Part shown: positions 25,784-34,173 of the stretch, piece after piece
Numbering within the stretch: the first letter of the stretch is position 1
Layout: every line of letters starts with the position of its first letter
Origin: CANHVK01 sp044232905
GTDB taxonomy: Bacteria > Bacteroidota > Bacteroidia > Flavobacteriales_D > Crocinitomicaceae
DNA: 56,095 nt
NCBI GenBank assembly: GCA_044232905.1
Contig: JBIIKZ010000009.1
Coordinates: 1-56,095 of the forward strand
Direction: 5' to 3'
The notes under the pieces: model-generated
Told to the model about the DNA's origin: nothing
Databases searched by the model: none
What the model saw: the letters and a program-made list of their open reading frames with translations, nothing else
Program-made: the position numbers and the translations under genes

Positions 25784-26611
25784 TTATTCTTCACTCGTTT
25801 CATCGGAACGTTTATCTTCAAAATCTTTTTCAAGAAAGATCACAATGTCCGAACCAGGAGGGCGCATATTACCTTTGAAAAACTCAGGTGTTTGTGAAGA
25901 GATACGTGCTCTCAATGTGTCTTTTTTTGTTTTACAACCTACACAATCTCCAATGATTAAAGATACAGATGGTAATTCATAGATTACAGAATCTGCTTGA
26001 GTATAGGTCATTCCATATAAATCTGGAACTTCAAAAGGATCTTCTTTCGAACCTTTACCGATAATTAAATGAATAATAGAACCGTACGGTATTTTTGCTC
26101 CTTCCTTGATTCTTCTTCCTTTATATTTTTGAGAAATTACTGCATCGATATCATTCGGACTAATTTTAAATGAAAATTGAAATTTCAATCCTCTATTTTT
26201 CAGAATACTTTCGGCATATCTTTTCGATTTATGCATTAAATCAGGAACAACAACATAATTGATTTTTTTGGAAAGACTGATTTCAACAATGCGCGAACTT
26301 TTTACAAAAACTTTGGTTCTAGAAGTTGGTTCCGGATTTTGCTTGGTAATAGTTCCCTCGCGTACATCAGGTCTGTAGATAGAATCTAAAACAATATAAT
26401 CTAATTCGGATTCTTCTAATAATTCTTCAATATTCTCAATATGTTTTCCTACGATATTTGGAACAGCTATTTTCTCACCATGATGCGTTCTAATATCTAA
26501 ATAAAGTAAAGTACCACCAATTAGCAATAAATAGCATAAAATCAACAAACCGACTTGCTTGACAAAATGTTTTGTTGTGATAAAGGCAAGTATACTCTTT
26601 AAGATTTTCAT
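25784..26611 (-). CDS. membrane-anchored PASTA domain protein
   Basis: A 275-residue protein using the ATG at 26611 (MKILKSILAFITT). The ATG at 26713 would run past the divergent ddl start. One N-terminal transmembrane helix (about 20-38) anchors three PASTA domains (about 45-115, 116-187 and 188-262, each opening with a VPN/VPDL motif). PASTA domains bind muropeptides or beta-lactams, but no kinase or transpeptidase domain is attached here. It opens the four-gene minus operon ending in the OmpA protein, and its own -7 box is at 26631-26638. Next to ddl, a cell-wall sensing or scaffolding role is likely. Confidence 0.88.
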   Translation of the reverse strand: MKILKSILAFITTKHFVKQVGLLILCYLLLIGGTLLYLDIRTHHGEKIAVPNIVGKHIENIEELLEESELDYIVLDSIYRPDVREGTITKQNPEPTSRTKVFVKSSRIVEISLSKKINYVVVPDLMHKSKRYAESILKNRGLKFQFSFKISPNDIDAVISQKYKGRRIKEGAKIPYGSIIHLIIGKGSKEDPFEVPDLYGMTYTQADSVIYELPSVSLIIGDCVGCKTKKDTLRARISSQTPEFFKGNMRPPGSDIVIFLEKDFEDKRSDETSEE

Positions 26612-26630
26612 GAGCGCTAAATTTAACAAG

Positions 26631-26685
26631 CAAATATAAATATAATTATGAATTATGGATTTAAACATAATAGTATCTATTTTTG
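26631..26685. promoter_or_regulatory. divergent promoter region between the PASTA operon and ddl
   Basis: The minus strand carries TATATTTG at 26631-26638 (20 nt before the PASTA-gene ATG). The plus strand carries TATTTTTG at 26678-26685 (19 nt before the ddl ATG). Both fit TAnnTTTG. The two -7 boxes are 39 bp apart, so the two polymerase footprints overlap and the promoters may compete. Neither has an obvious -33 TTG. Confidence 0.5.
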
Positions 26686-26704
26686 GGTATTCAATTCGAA
26701 CACT

Positions 26705-27667
26705 ATGAAACACATTGCGATATTATGCGGAGGATTTTCTTCCGAGTTTGAAATTTCCAAAAAAAGTGCAACAACTATTCTTAACAATTTTCCGGAAGGG
26801 TATTTTCCATTTTTGGTAGAAGTGACAAAAGAAGGTTGGACCGCTTTAATTTCCAATCAACGAGTAGCTTATAATCCATGGGAACAATCCTATTCTTGTG
26901 AAGGACAAAAAAGACAAATCGACGCAGCAATAATATACATTCATGGTAATCCAGGAGAGAATGGCAAAATTCAGGCCATGCTTGAAATGCAAGAAATTCC
27001 TTATGTCAATTCAGGTTCATTAGCATCCGAATTATCCTTTGACAAATGGTATTGTAATCAGTTTTTGAAAGGTTTTGATATTCCAGTAGCAAAATCTTTG
27101 TTACTAACTAAAATTAATGATTTTACATCTGAGGAAATTATTTATAACCTTGGATTACCATGTTTTGTTAAACCATCTGATTCTGGCTCAAGTTATGGAA
27201 TTTCAAAAGTTAATACTCAGGAAGCATTACAACCAGCACTTGAAAAAGCTTTCGCAGAAGGAAGAACTGTTGTTATTGAATCCTTTTTAAAAGGGACCGA
27301 AGTTACTTGTGGCGTTTACAATTCCGAAGCATGTATACAAACCCTTCCAATTACTGAAATTGTAAGTGAAAATGAATTTTTCGACTTCGAAGCGAAGTAT
27401 CTTGGTAAATCGGAAGAAATTATTCCTGCTCGTATTAGTGAAATTGAAGTTCGTCGCGTAAATGAATTGAGCATTAAAATTTATCAACTACTTAAATTAC
27501 GTTCAATCGCACGAATCGATTTTATGCTTGTAAACGAAATTCCACATGTTATTGAAGTGAATACCACTCCGGGATTTTCAGAGGCGAGTATCGTACCGCG
27601 TATGTTAGCATACCAAGGTAAGAGCATCAAAGAATTTTGGAGAGATATTCTTCAAAAAGAACTATAA
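26705..27667 (+). CDS. ddl: D-alanine--D-alanine ligase
   Basis: A 320-residue ATP-grasp enzyme making the D-Ala-D-Ala dipeptide for peptidoglycan. Recognisable parts are ILCGGFSSEFEIS (6-18), HGNPGENGKIQAMLE (about 82-96), the ATP-gripping CFVKPSDSGSSYGI (about 156-169), and the metal-binding RIDFML ... EVNTTPGFSEAS near the end. I chose the ATG at 26705 because MKHIAILCGG is the family N-terminus; an in-frame ATG at 26648 overlaps the promoter box. Its stop lies one base before the dacB stop on the opposite strand, and it is divergent from the PASTA operon. Confidence 0.95.
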   Translation: MKHIAILCGGFSSEFEISKKSATTILNNFPEGYFPFLVEVTKEGWTALISNQRVAYNPWEQSYSCEGQKRQIDAAIIYIHGNPGENGKIQAMLEMQEIPYVNSGSLASELSFDKWYCNQFLKGFDIPVAKSLLLTKINDFTSEEIIYNLGLPCFVKPSDSGSSYGISKVNTQEALQPALEKAFAEGRTVVIESFLKGTEVTCGVYNSEACIQTLPITEIVSENEFFDFEAKYLGKSEEIIPARISEIEVRRVNELSIKIYQLLKLRSIARIDFMLVNEIPHVIEVNTTPGFSEASIVPRMLAYQGKSIKEFWRDILQKEL

Positions 27668-27668
27668 A

Positions 27669-29120
27669 TTACTGCAGATATAAGGCATTCATAATTGCTT
27701 CCATTTTCTTCATGATAGCATTATTAGAGCAAGAATAATTGTTGACAATTAGCGCAAAGGCTATTTTTTTACCAGAGCCCGTTTCGACATAGCCTGCATA
27801 GGACTTAATTCTGCGCATGGTTCCACTTTTTGCATAAATTTTTCCTTCGGCACATTGTCCTTTACAAAAGGATGCTAAAGTTCCAGATACACCCGCCACT
27901 GGAAGTGTAGCTTTAAAAACTTCACGATTCTTCGACAAATACATATATTTTAACAATCCACAATAATTTTTAGCACTCACACTATTGGACCTGGAAAGTC
28001 CACTTCCATCTGTCAAATTCATGCCTATGGTATTGATTCTAGAAGCCCAATGTTCTTCCATCGCTTTCACGCCATTCTCCGTTGTACCCTCCCCAAATTT
28101 TTCATAACCTATCCAGGCATTTAATGTTTCAGCAAACACATTAATGCTTTTCATATTCGTCCAATAGGCAATTTCTTTTAAAGATTTCCCGGTATGTTCA
28201 AGTACCAATTGTAATTTGGAATAATCGATTGGCAGGTTTAATTTATCTTGATTTCCGCGACAGGAAATTAATTGACCCTCCACTTGTATTCCTCTTAATA
28301 GTAAAACCTCTTTGAAAGCTTGTAGAAATTGAAGTTCAGGATCTGGCATACTTCCTTTCACTATGAAAACAGGTGAATTTGATGATAATGAGCCTCTTAT
28401 TGTCCTGTCATAATTATATGGACCTCCATAAATTACCGAATTATCACCTACCCCATTTACAGCAATCAATTGATTCTTCAAAGTTAGATTCGGAACTACA
28501 GGGAAAGTTTTTAGCAGGATAGGTTTTAATTTTGGGGCTGGAACTTGAAAATAATAGCGAATCCAGTTATCATAAATAGAGAGTCCAGCAGGAAAAGCGC
28601 CGTAATAGTTCCCAATATCATCATACGCCCAGCCATTAGGTACACCATTATATCCAAAAGCAGAGCCATCCCCTATTAAATCTCCAGAAATTTTTCGTAT
28701 CCCTTTTTTATAGAGGGAATCGACCCAGCTCCATAAAAATTGACTTAAACTATCTTCTGCATTAAAATATTGACTTCCAAGTGAAATGTCTGCCGCACCA
28801 CGTATGTATAAATTTCCTTGTAAAATAGAATCTTTAGCTACGAAGGTATTTGTGTAAATTTTTGTTTTTGGAGAAAAATTAGGCCCTAATAATTCAATAG
28901 CGGTAGCAGTAGAGAACAACTTAACAGTAGATGCTGGAGGTAAAGAAATTGAATCTTTGATACTACCTACAACTGAATCATTTGTTAAGTTTATAGCTAA
29001 AAAACTAATTGAGGCATTTGCTAAACTTTTATCTTTTTGGAAAGCAGTTAATACACTATCCAAATTTGCTTGCGAGAAAACAAGGGGGCAAAAAAAAGAG
29101 AAAAAAATAGCTACTTTCAT
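27669..29120 (-). CDS. dacB: D-alanyl-D-alanine carboxypeptidase / endopeptidase (PBP4, peptidase S13)
   Basis: A 483-residue periplasmic low-molecular-weight penicillin-binding protein that trims or cuts peptidoglycan peptide crosslinks. With the ATG at 29120 it starts with a signal peptide (MKVAIFFSFFCPLVFSQ); the ATG at 29180 gives a worse N-terminus. Active-site motifs are STVK (SxxK, near residue 65), SIN in MKSINVFAETL (SxN), and AKSGTM (KTG-type, KSG here), in the usual order. The large insert between SxxK and SxN is typical of S13 enzymes. It converges on ddl, which makes the D-Ala-D-Ala that this enzyme acts upon. Confidence 0.93.
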   Translation of the reverse strand: MKVAIFFSFFCPLVFSQANLDSVLTAFQKDKSLANASISFLAINLTNDSVVGSIKDSISLPPASTVKLFSTATAIELLGPNFSPKTKIYTNTFVAKDSILQGNLYIRGAADISLGSQYFNAEDSLSQFLWSWVDSLYKKGIRKISGDLIGDGSAFGYNGVPNGWAYDDIGNYYGAFPAGLSIYDNWIRYYFQVPAPKLKPILLKTFPVVPNLTLKNQLIAVNGVGDNSVIYGGPYNYDRTIRGSLSSNSPVFIVKGSMPDPELQFLQAFKEVLLLRGIQVEGQLISCRGNQDKLNLPIDYSKLQLVLEHTGKSLKEIAYWTNMKSINVFAETLNAWIGYEKFGEGTTENGVKAMEEHWASRINTIGMNLTDGSGLSRSNSVSAKNYCGLLKYMYLSKNREVFKATLPVAGVSGTLASFCKGQCAEGKIYAKSGTMRRIKSYAGYVETGSGKKIAFALIVNNYSCSNNAIMKKMEAIMNALYLQ

Positions 29121-29258
29121 GTTACAAAAATGGGGTGTAATTGCCCATGAAATTAGTAGTCTACTAAAACTTTTTAACATTAAACCTTCAATAACCTTTC
29201 CGTATTAAGCATAAAACTCAAGTTCAAAATTTTAATTTAGCAAGTTAAAAACTAGTAT

Positions 29259-30431
29259 ATGCCCAGAGTATTACGTATTATCAATCGATTCAATATTGGA
29301 GGCCCAACCTACAACGCAACATTTCTTACACGATTTTTACATGAAGACTTTGAAACCTTATTAATTGGTGGTTTACCTGAAGAAGGGGAATCAGACTCCC
29401 TTCATATTCCAGGAGAATATGGGATTACACCCACAATTATTGAAGAATTAAAACGTAAACCCAATATAAAATCAGACCGAGAGGCATATAAAAAAATTAA
29501 AGAAATTATACTTGAGTTCAATCCAGACATTGTACATACACATGCTTCCAAAGCAGGGGCAATTGGTCGAAGAGCAGCATATGCTTGTAATGTACCTGTA
29601 ATTATTCATACATTTCATGGACATGTTTTCCACTCTTATTTTGGACAACTAAAAACAAAATTATTTAAATATATCGAACGAAAACTTGCGAGAAAATCAA
29701 CAGCAATAGTAGCAATCAGCGAAATTCAGAAAAAAGAATTATCGGAAATCCACCATATTTGTCCTGCAGAAAAAATTCATGTTATTCCTTTAGGTTTTGA
29801 TTTACAGAAATTCCAGAATAATAGTATTGAAAAGCGAAAAATTACACGAGATACCTATCAATTACAAGAAGATGATGTAGCAGTTGCAATCATTGGTCGA
29901 CTAACCAAAATTAAAAATCATGCGTTTTTTTTAGAAGTTGTTGAAAATTTATTGCGAAAACAAGTAGGAAACGCTACTTTTTTTATCGTTGGAGATGGGG
30001 AACTAATGGATGAAATTCAAGAAAAAGTTTCTGTTTTAATTGAAAAATACCAAGCGAAAATAATACTTACCTCTTGGATTAAAGACATTGCAACATTTAA
30101 TGCCGGAATGGATATAATTTGTTTGACTTCAGACAATGAAGGTACACCTGTAAGTTTGATCGAAGCACAAGCCTCAAATGTGCCAATTATAACAAGCGAT
30201 GTTGGCGGAGTTAAGGATATCCTCCTCGAAGGAAAAACAGGCTTTGTAATAAAAAGAGGAGATTTAGAAGATTACGTGAAAAAATTGGGAAATTTGATAA
30301 ATAATAAAGAACTTCGCATGGAATTATCTTCGAATGGATGGAATTTTGTGAAAGAAAAATTTCATTACACACGATTGACGAGAGATATGGAAGAATTATA
30401 TCGAAAATTATTGGAGAAAAATGCGAAATAG
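29259..30431 (+). CDS. GT4 family glycosyltransferase
   Basis: A 390-residue GT-B glycosyltransferase. The N-terminal domain has INRFNIGGPTYNA (8-20) and DIVHTHASKAGAIGR. The C-terminal nucleotide-sugar domain has AIIGRLTKIKNH (about 211-222) and EGTPVSLIEAQ (about 294-304), the ExxxxxxxE motif of GT4 enzymes. It is cytoplasmic and would add a sugar to the lipid-linked exopolysaccharide or capsule unit. It is the first gene of the plus operon that runs to uvrA, and the Wza-like gene overlaps its end by 11 nt. Donor and acceptor are unknown. Confidence 0.92.
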   Translation: MPRVLRIINRFNIGGPTYNATFLTRFLHEDFETLLIGGLPEEGESDSLHIPGEYGITPTIIEELKRKPNIKSDREAYKKIKEIILEFNPDIVHTHASKAGAIGRRAAYACNVPVIIHTFHGHVFHSYFGQLKTKLFKYIERKLARKSTAIVAISEIQKKELSEIHHICPAEKIHVIPLGFDLQKFQNNSIEKRKITRDTYQLQEDDVAVAIIGRLTKIKNHAFFLEVVENLLRKQVGNATFFIVGDGELMDEIQEKVSVLIEKYQAKIILTSWIKDIATFNAGMDIICLTSDNEGTPVSLIEAQASNVPIITSDVGGVKDILLEGKTGFVIKRGDLEDYVKKLGNLINNKELRMELSSNGWNFVKEKFHYTRLTRDMEELYRKLLEKNAK

Positions 30432-31188
30432 TATACTTAAATTTAGTTTTTTATTTTCACTACTCACATTCATTTCATCCTGTGCAGTTCAAAAATCACG
30501 CATTTTTAAAATCCCTAGAGGGACTGAATATGCATTCGATACACTTACCCCTGAAACTAACAAAGAATACAAAATTGCAGTTGGGGATAAAATTAGTTTC
30601 TCTGTACTTACGAATAATGGCGAAAGGATGTTTTTAACACCTTCAGCTGGAGGAAACACTGGAGAATATGGGAAAGGGGAAATCACCGTTAAACAGGATA
30701 GTACAGCATTCTTACCATTAATTGGGAATATACACTTGGTAGGATTAACTACAACAGAAGCAGAAGAAGTATTTAAACGTGAATTTTCAAAATTCATCAA
30801 TGATCCATATGTAAGATTATCCGTGTCAAATGCTCGGATCGTATTATTCAAAGGTGTTGGTTCAACAGCAAGCATCATACCAATACCAAATAACAAAACT
30901 ACAATTTTAGAAGTAATTGCTATGTCAGGAGGAATCCCTGAAAGAGGGGATGCAAAAACAATTAAATTAGTTCGAAAAGAAAACGGTATTCGAAAAATCT
31001 ATTTAATTGATTTATCTACGATTGATAAAATTGAAAATGGAGATATGTTGGTACAATCCAATGATTACATCTATATCGAATCTAACATTAATTATGTGCA
31101 GGAGTTTACCAAAGAATTTCAGCAAGTTGTAGCACCTGTCTCATTGATAGTCACATCCATAACCTTATATAAAACTTTCGTCAAGTGA
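30421..31188 (+). CDS. polysaccharide export outer-membrane lipoprotein (Wza-like)
   Basis: A 255-residue lipoprotein (signal ending ISSC, Cys21) with the polysaccharide biosynthesis/export domain (about 50-130, with IAVGDKISFSV and FLPLIGNIHLVGLTTTEAEE). An SLBB-like domain (about 140-205, with NKTTILEVIAMSGGIPERGD) follows, and then a C-terminal hydrophobic helix (about 232-250). It would form the outer-membrane channel for exopolysaccharide in partnership with the Wzc-like kinase encoded next, whose GTG start overlaps its TGA. The C-terminal helix corresponds to the amphipathic pore helix of Wza, although this protein is shorter than E. coli Wza. Confidence 0.9.
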   Translation: MRNSILKFSFLFSLLTFISSCAVQKSRIFKIPRGTEYAFDTLTPETNKEYKIAVGDKISFSVLTNNGERMFLTPSAGGNTGEYGKGEITVKQDSTAFLPLIGNIHLVGLTTTEAEEVFKREFSKFINDPYVRLSVSNARIVLFKGVGSTASIIPIPNNKTTILEVIAMSGGIPERGDAKTIKLVRKENGIRKIYLIDLSTIDKIENGDMLVQSNDYIYIESNINYVQEFTKEFQQVVAPVSLIVTSITLYKTFVK

Positions 31189-33626
31189 TAGAAGCACCAA
31201 AAGGCATAATCGTTAATAAGGGTTTTTATCCACATATTATACGAAACATCTTAAGAAGGTATTGGTATTTTCCAATATTAACACTTGGATTTTTTTATGT
31301 TGTTGGGTATTTTTATTTGAGATATACAAAAGCAGTTTATGAATCAAATTCTGTTATCCAAATTTCTGATCAAGACCAAAGTAAAGAAGTTATTGGAATT
31401 GATAATGCCATAGCCGCAAAGGATATTTCCGCAGAAATACAATTTTTAAGCTCCCCTTTTCTGTTTGAAAAAGCGCTTGGAAAATTAAATCTAAAAGTTA
31501 GTGCGTATGCGGAAGGAAAAATCTTAACAGAAGATTTATACAACAAAAGTTCTTTCAAAATCAACCTATTACAAATAACAGATTCTACTATTCTAGACAA
31601 ACCTATTTTTATCAAATCGATTGAAGGTTCAACAATCGTTTTAGAATACTTAAATGGAAATAAAAAAAACAAAATTTACGGAAAAATAAACAACACGATT
31701 ATTTGTTCTAAATTTCAAGTCTTTATATCGGTACCGAATTATAACTCATTTATTTCTTCCGTTAATGGAAATAGAATCTATTTTACCATTAATAGTAAAA
31801 AAGCTTTATTTACAAAGTTTTTCCCTAATCTACTTGTTACACCATTAGACCCGGCAGCCAAAACAATAGGCATTAGTTTTTCGCATGAGAATGAAAACAT
31901 ATGTCATGACATTGTGGATGCTGTAACAACCTCCTTTTTTGATTATGATGAAGAAATCAGAACACAAGGAGCAAACAATAGTTTATTATTTATAGAAAGT
32001 CAATTAGATTCTTTAGCGAAAGAAATGAGATATGCAAACGATAGTATTTTATCCATTCAAAAAGCGTCTAAAATGACAAATCCGGACTCAAAAGAACTTG
32101 ATATATCCAATCAAATCAATGAATTAAAAGATGAGTTAAAATTAAATTATGAAGATTTAACATCCATTCAAAATCTCAAACATAAATTACAAAATAATCC
32201 CAATAAAGTTGATTTATATAAACTAACCCCTGATTTTAATGAAGAAGGCCTCCTATCTAATTTGGAAAAAAATAAAGAAGCACTTTCTGAATTAATTGAT
32301 AAACGAGAAGAAATTCTTTATTCTTTAACCGAGGAAACAAGCGAAGTCAAACAAGTAAACAAAAAGATAAAGGTTGTCATTAAAAACATACTCAAAGAAA
32401 TTTTAAATGGCGAAAAAGATTTACTCGAAAAGATCTCAAAAAAAGAAAAAGATTTAAATGACTTAGAAAAAGAATCTTTATCCTTACCAAAAAACAAAAT
32501 CAAGTTTAAAAAATTAGACAATATTGTTCAGGTAAATGAGAAATATTACAAAATGTTTGAGGAGAAGAAATTCACCTATGCTATCTCCAATGCAGGTTAC
32601 GTTCCTTCCAATAGAATTCTTAGCTACCCAACCATACCAAGTGAACCATTTAGTCCAAAAGGTAAAATAATTTATCTCGCATTTATTGGAGGTGGACTCC
32701 TTATAGGACTTTTATTTCTAACATTTAAATACCTTACATTTAACGAGATAAACAACATTGAAGAGTTAAAGAATATTTTATCGGACAAAGTAAATATCCT
32801 TGGAGGTGTTCCGCTAACCAAACAAAGCATGGAGTTCTCGCAATTAGTGGTGCAAGAATCTCCAAAATCGATGCTGGCAGAGTCTCTTCGTAACATTCGA
32901 TCTAACCTTACATTCATAAACAAAAATGCGCAAACAATTGTTATTAGTTCTTCCATTTCCGGGGAAGGTAAAACGTTTATCGCATTAAATCTTGCTGGAA
33001 TTCTTGCGATGTCTGGTAAAAAAACAATTGTATTAGACTTAGATTTACGTAAACCAAAAGTGCATTTAGGATTTAATTCAACGAATGAACAAGGGATGAG
33101 TAATTTAATCGTGAATCAAATTACCTTAGAAGAAGCAATACAAAAATCGAAGTTTAACAATCTGGATTTTATAACAGCAGGACCAATACCACCTAACCCA
33201 TCGGAATTAATATTAAGTAAAGAATTCCAAAGTATACTTGTAACTTTGAAAGCAACGTATGACATTGTTATCATTGACAACCCTCCTGTAGGACTTGTAT
33301 CGGATGGTATTCAATTGCTTGCAAACGCTGACATTCCAATTTATGTATTTAAAGCACACTATTCGAAACGAATATCTGCTTATAAGGTTGCTGAAATTTT
33401 AGAAATTGAACAAATTAAATCTTTAAATATCATTCTAAATGGTATCGATCCTAAACGAAGTGGATATGGATATGGATACGGATATGGGTATGGATATGGG
33501 TACGGATATGGATATGGGTACGGATATGGGTACGGATATGGTGCAAATTCAGGATACTACGATGAACCTGAACAAACTACACAACCATTATTTAAAAGAA
33601 TAATTAACAAAATCTTACGAAGATGA
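31185..33626 (+). CDS. Wzc-like polysaccharide co-polymerase and bacterial tyrosine autokinase
   Basis: An 813-residue inner-membrane BY-kinase with a GTG start at 31185 inside the preceding TGA. A Wzz domain lies between two membrane helices (about 22-40 and 494-514), with long coiled coil (about 265-440) in the periplasmic part. The cytoplasmic kinase has Walker A SGEGKT (about 592-597), Walker A' VLDLDLRKP (about 612-620) and Walker B VIIDNPP (about 693-699). The tyrosine tail is thirteen GY dipeptides (760-785) plus GYY. In this family, phosphorylation of the tail controls polymer length and export. The tail is encoded by a hexanucleotide repeat, which is odd. The rfbC ATG overlaps its stop by 4 nt. 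Confidence 0.93.
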   Translation: MIEAPKGIIVNKGFYPHIIRNILRRYWYFPILTLGFFYVVGYFYLRYTKAVYESNSVIQISDQDQSKEVIGIDNAIAAKDISAEIQFLSSPFLFEKALGKLNLKVSAYAEGKILTEDLYNKSSFKINLLQITDSTILDKPIFIKSIEGSTIVLEYLNGNKKNKIYGKINNTIICSKFQVFISVPNYNSFISSVNGNRIYFTINSKKALFTKFFPNLLVTPLDPAAKTIGISFSHENENICHDIVDAVTTSFFDYDEEIRTQGANNSLLFIESQLDSLAKEMRYANDSILSIQKASKMTNPDSKELDISNQINELKDELKLNYEDLTSIQNLKHKLQNNPNKVDLYKLTPDFNEEGLLSNLEKNKEALSELIDKREEILYSLTEETSEVKQVNKKIKVVIKNILKEILNGEKDLLEKISKKEKDLNDLEKESLSLPKNKIKFKKLDNIVQVNEKYYKMFEEKKFTYAISNAGYVPSNRILSYPTIPSEPFSPKGKIIYLAFIGGGLLIGLLFLTFKYLTFNEINNIEELKNILSDKVNILGGVPLTKQSMEFSQLVVQESPKSMLAESLRNIRSNLTFINKNAQTIVISSSISGEGKTFIALNLAGILAMSGKKTIVLDLDLRKPKVHLGFNSTNEQGMSNLIVNQITLEEAIQKSKFNNLDFITAGPIPPNPSELILSKEFQSILVTLKATYDIVIIDNPPVGLVSDGIQLLANADIPIYVFKAHYSKRISAYKVAEILEIEQIKSLNIILNGIDPKRSGYGYGYGYGYGYGYGYGYGYGYGYGYGANSGYYDEPEQTTQPLFKRIINKILRR
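33462..33539 (+). repeat. 13 x 6-bp coding tandem repeat (Gly-Tyr)
   Basis: Thirteen in-frame copies of GGR TAY, varying only at third positions (GGA or GGG; TAT or TAC), encode (GY)13 in the tyrosine tail of the autokinase. The 6-bp unit means that slippage changes tail length without shifting the frame. Confidence 0.95.
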
Positions 33627-34168
33627 TTTTCTCTATAACAGATATTGAGGGCTTAGTTGTGATTGACACAAAAAAATATGCAGATGAAAGAGGTTATTTT
33701 TTTGAAAGTTACCAACATCAAAAATTTTCTGAATTCATAGGAAAAGAAATTAAATTCGTACAAGAGAATGAATCTATGTCTTCATTGTATGTTATAAGAG
33801 GTTTACACTTTCAAAAACCACCATTTGCGCAAGGGAAATTGGTACGTGTATCTTTTGGAAAAGTAATCGATGTAGTAGTCGACATCCGCACGAATTCTAG
33901 TACATATGGACAAACCTTTTCTATAGAACTTTCTCAAGAAAATGGAAAACAATTATGGATACCAGAAGGTTTTGCGCATGGATTTGTAAGTTTAGAAGCG
34001 AATAGCTTATTAAACTATAAATGCACCAATTATTATAACCAACCTTCCGAAGATGCTATTGCTTGGAATTCAAGTATTTTAGATATCAAATGGGGTGTAG
34101 AAAATCCAATAGTATCCGACAAGGACCAAATTGCGAAAGATTTTAGTACTTTTGTATCCCCATTTTAA
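33623..34168 (+). CDS. rfbC: dTDP-4-dehydrorhamnose 3,5-epimerase family protein
   Basis: A 181-residue cupin-fold epimerase that acts on dTDP-4-keto-6-deoxyglucose on the route to dTDP-L-rhamnose. Motifs are DERGYFFESY (21-30), QENESMSS (47-54), VIRGLHFQKPP (58-68, with catalytic His62), VDIRTNSSTYG and IPEGFAHGFV. It is full length. The other rml genes (A, B, D) are not in this window. Related enzymes make other deoxysugars, so rhamnose is likely but not certain. Its ATG overlaps the autokinase stop (ATGA), and the next gene follows 5 nt after its own stop. Confidence 0.92.
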   Translation: MIFSITDIEGLVVIDTKKYADERGYFFESYQHQKFSEFIGKEIKFVQENESMSSLYVIRGLHFQKPPFAQGKLVRVSFGKVIDVVVDIRTNSSTYGQTFSIELSQENGKQLWIPEGFAHGFVSLEANSLLNYKCTNYYNQPSEDAIAWNSSILDIKWGVENPIVSDKDQIAKDFSTFVSPF

Positions 34169-34173
34169 ATCGT

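Noticed and set aside
33462..33539. Possible CRISPR-like or non-coding tandem repeat
   Set aside because: The unit is only 6 bp, has no spacers and lies in frame in the autokinase tail.
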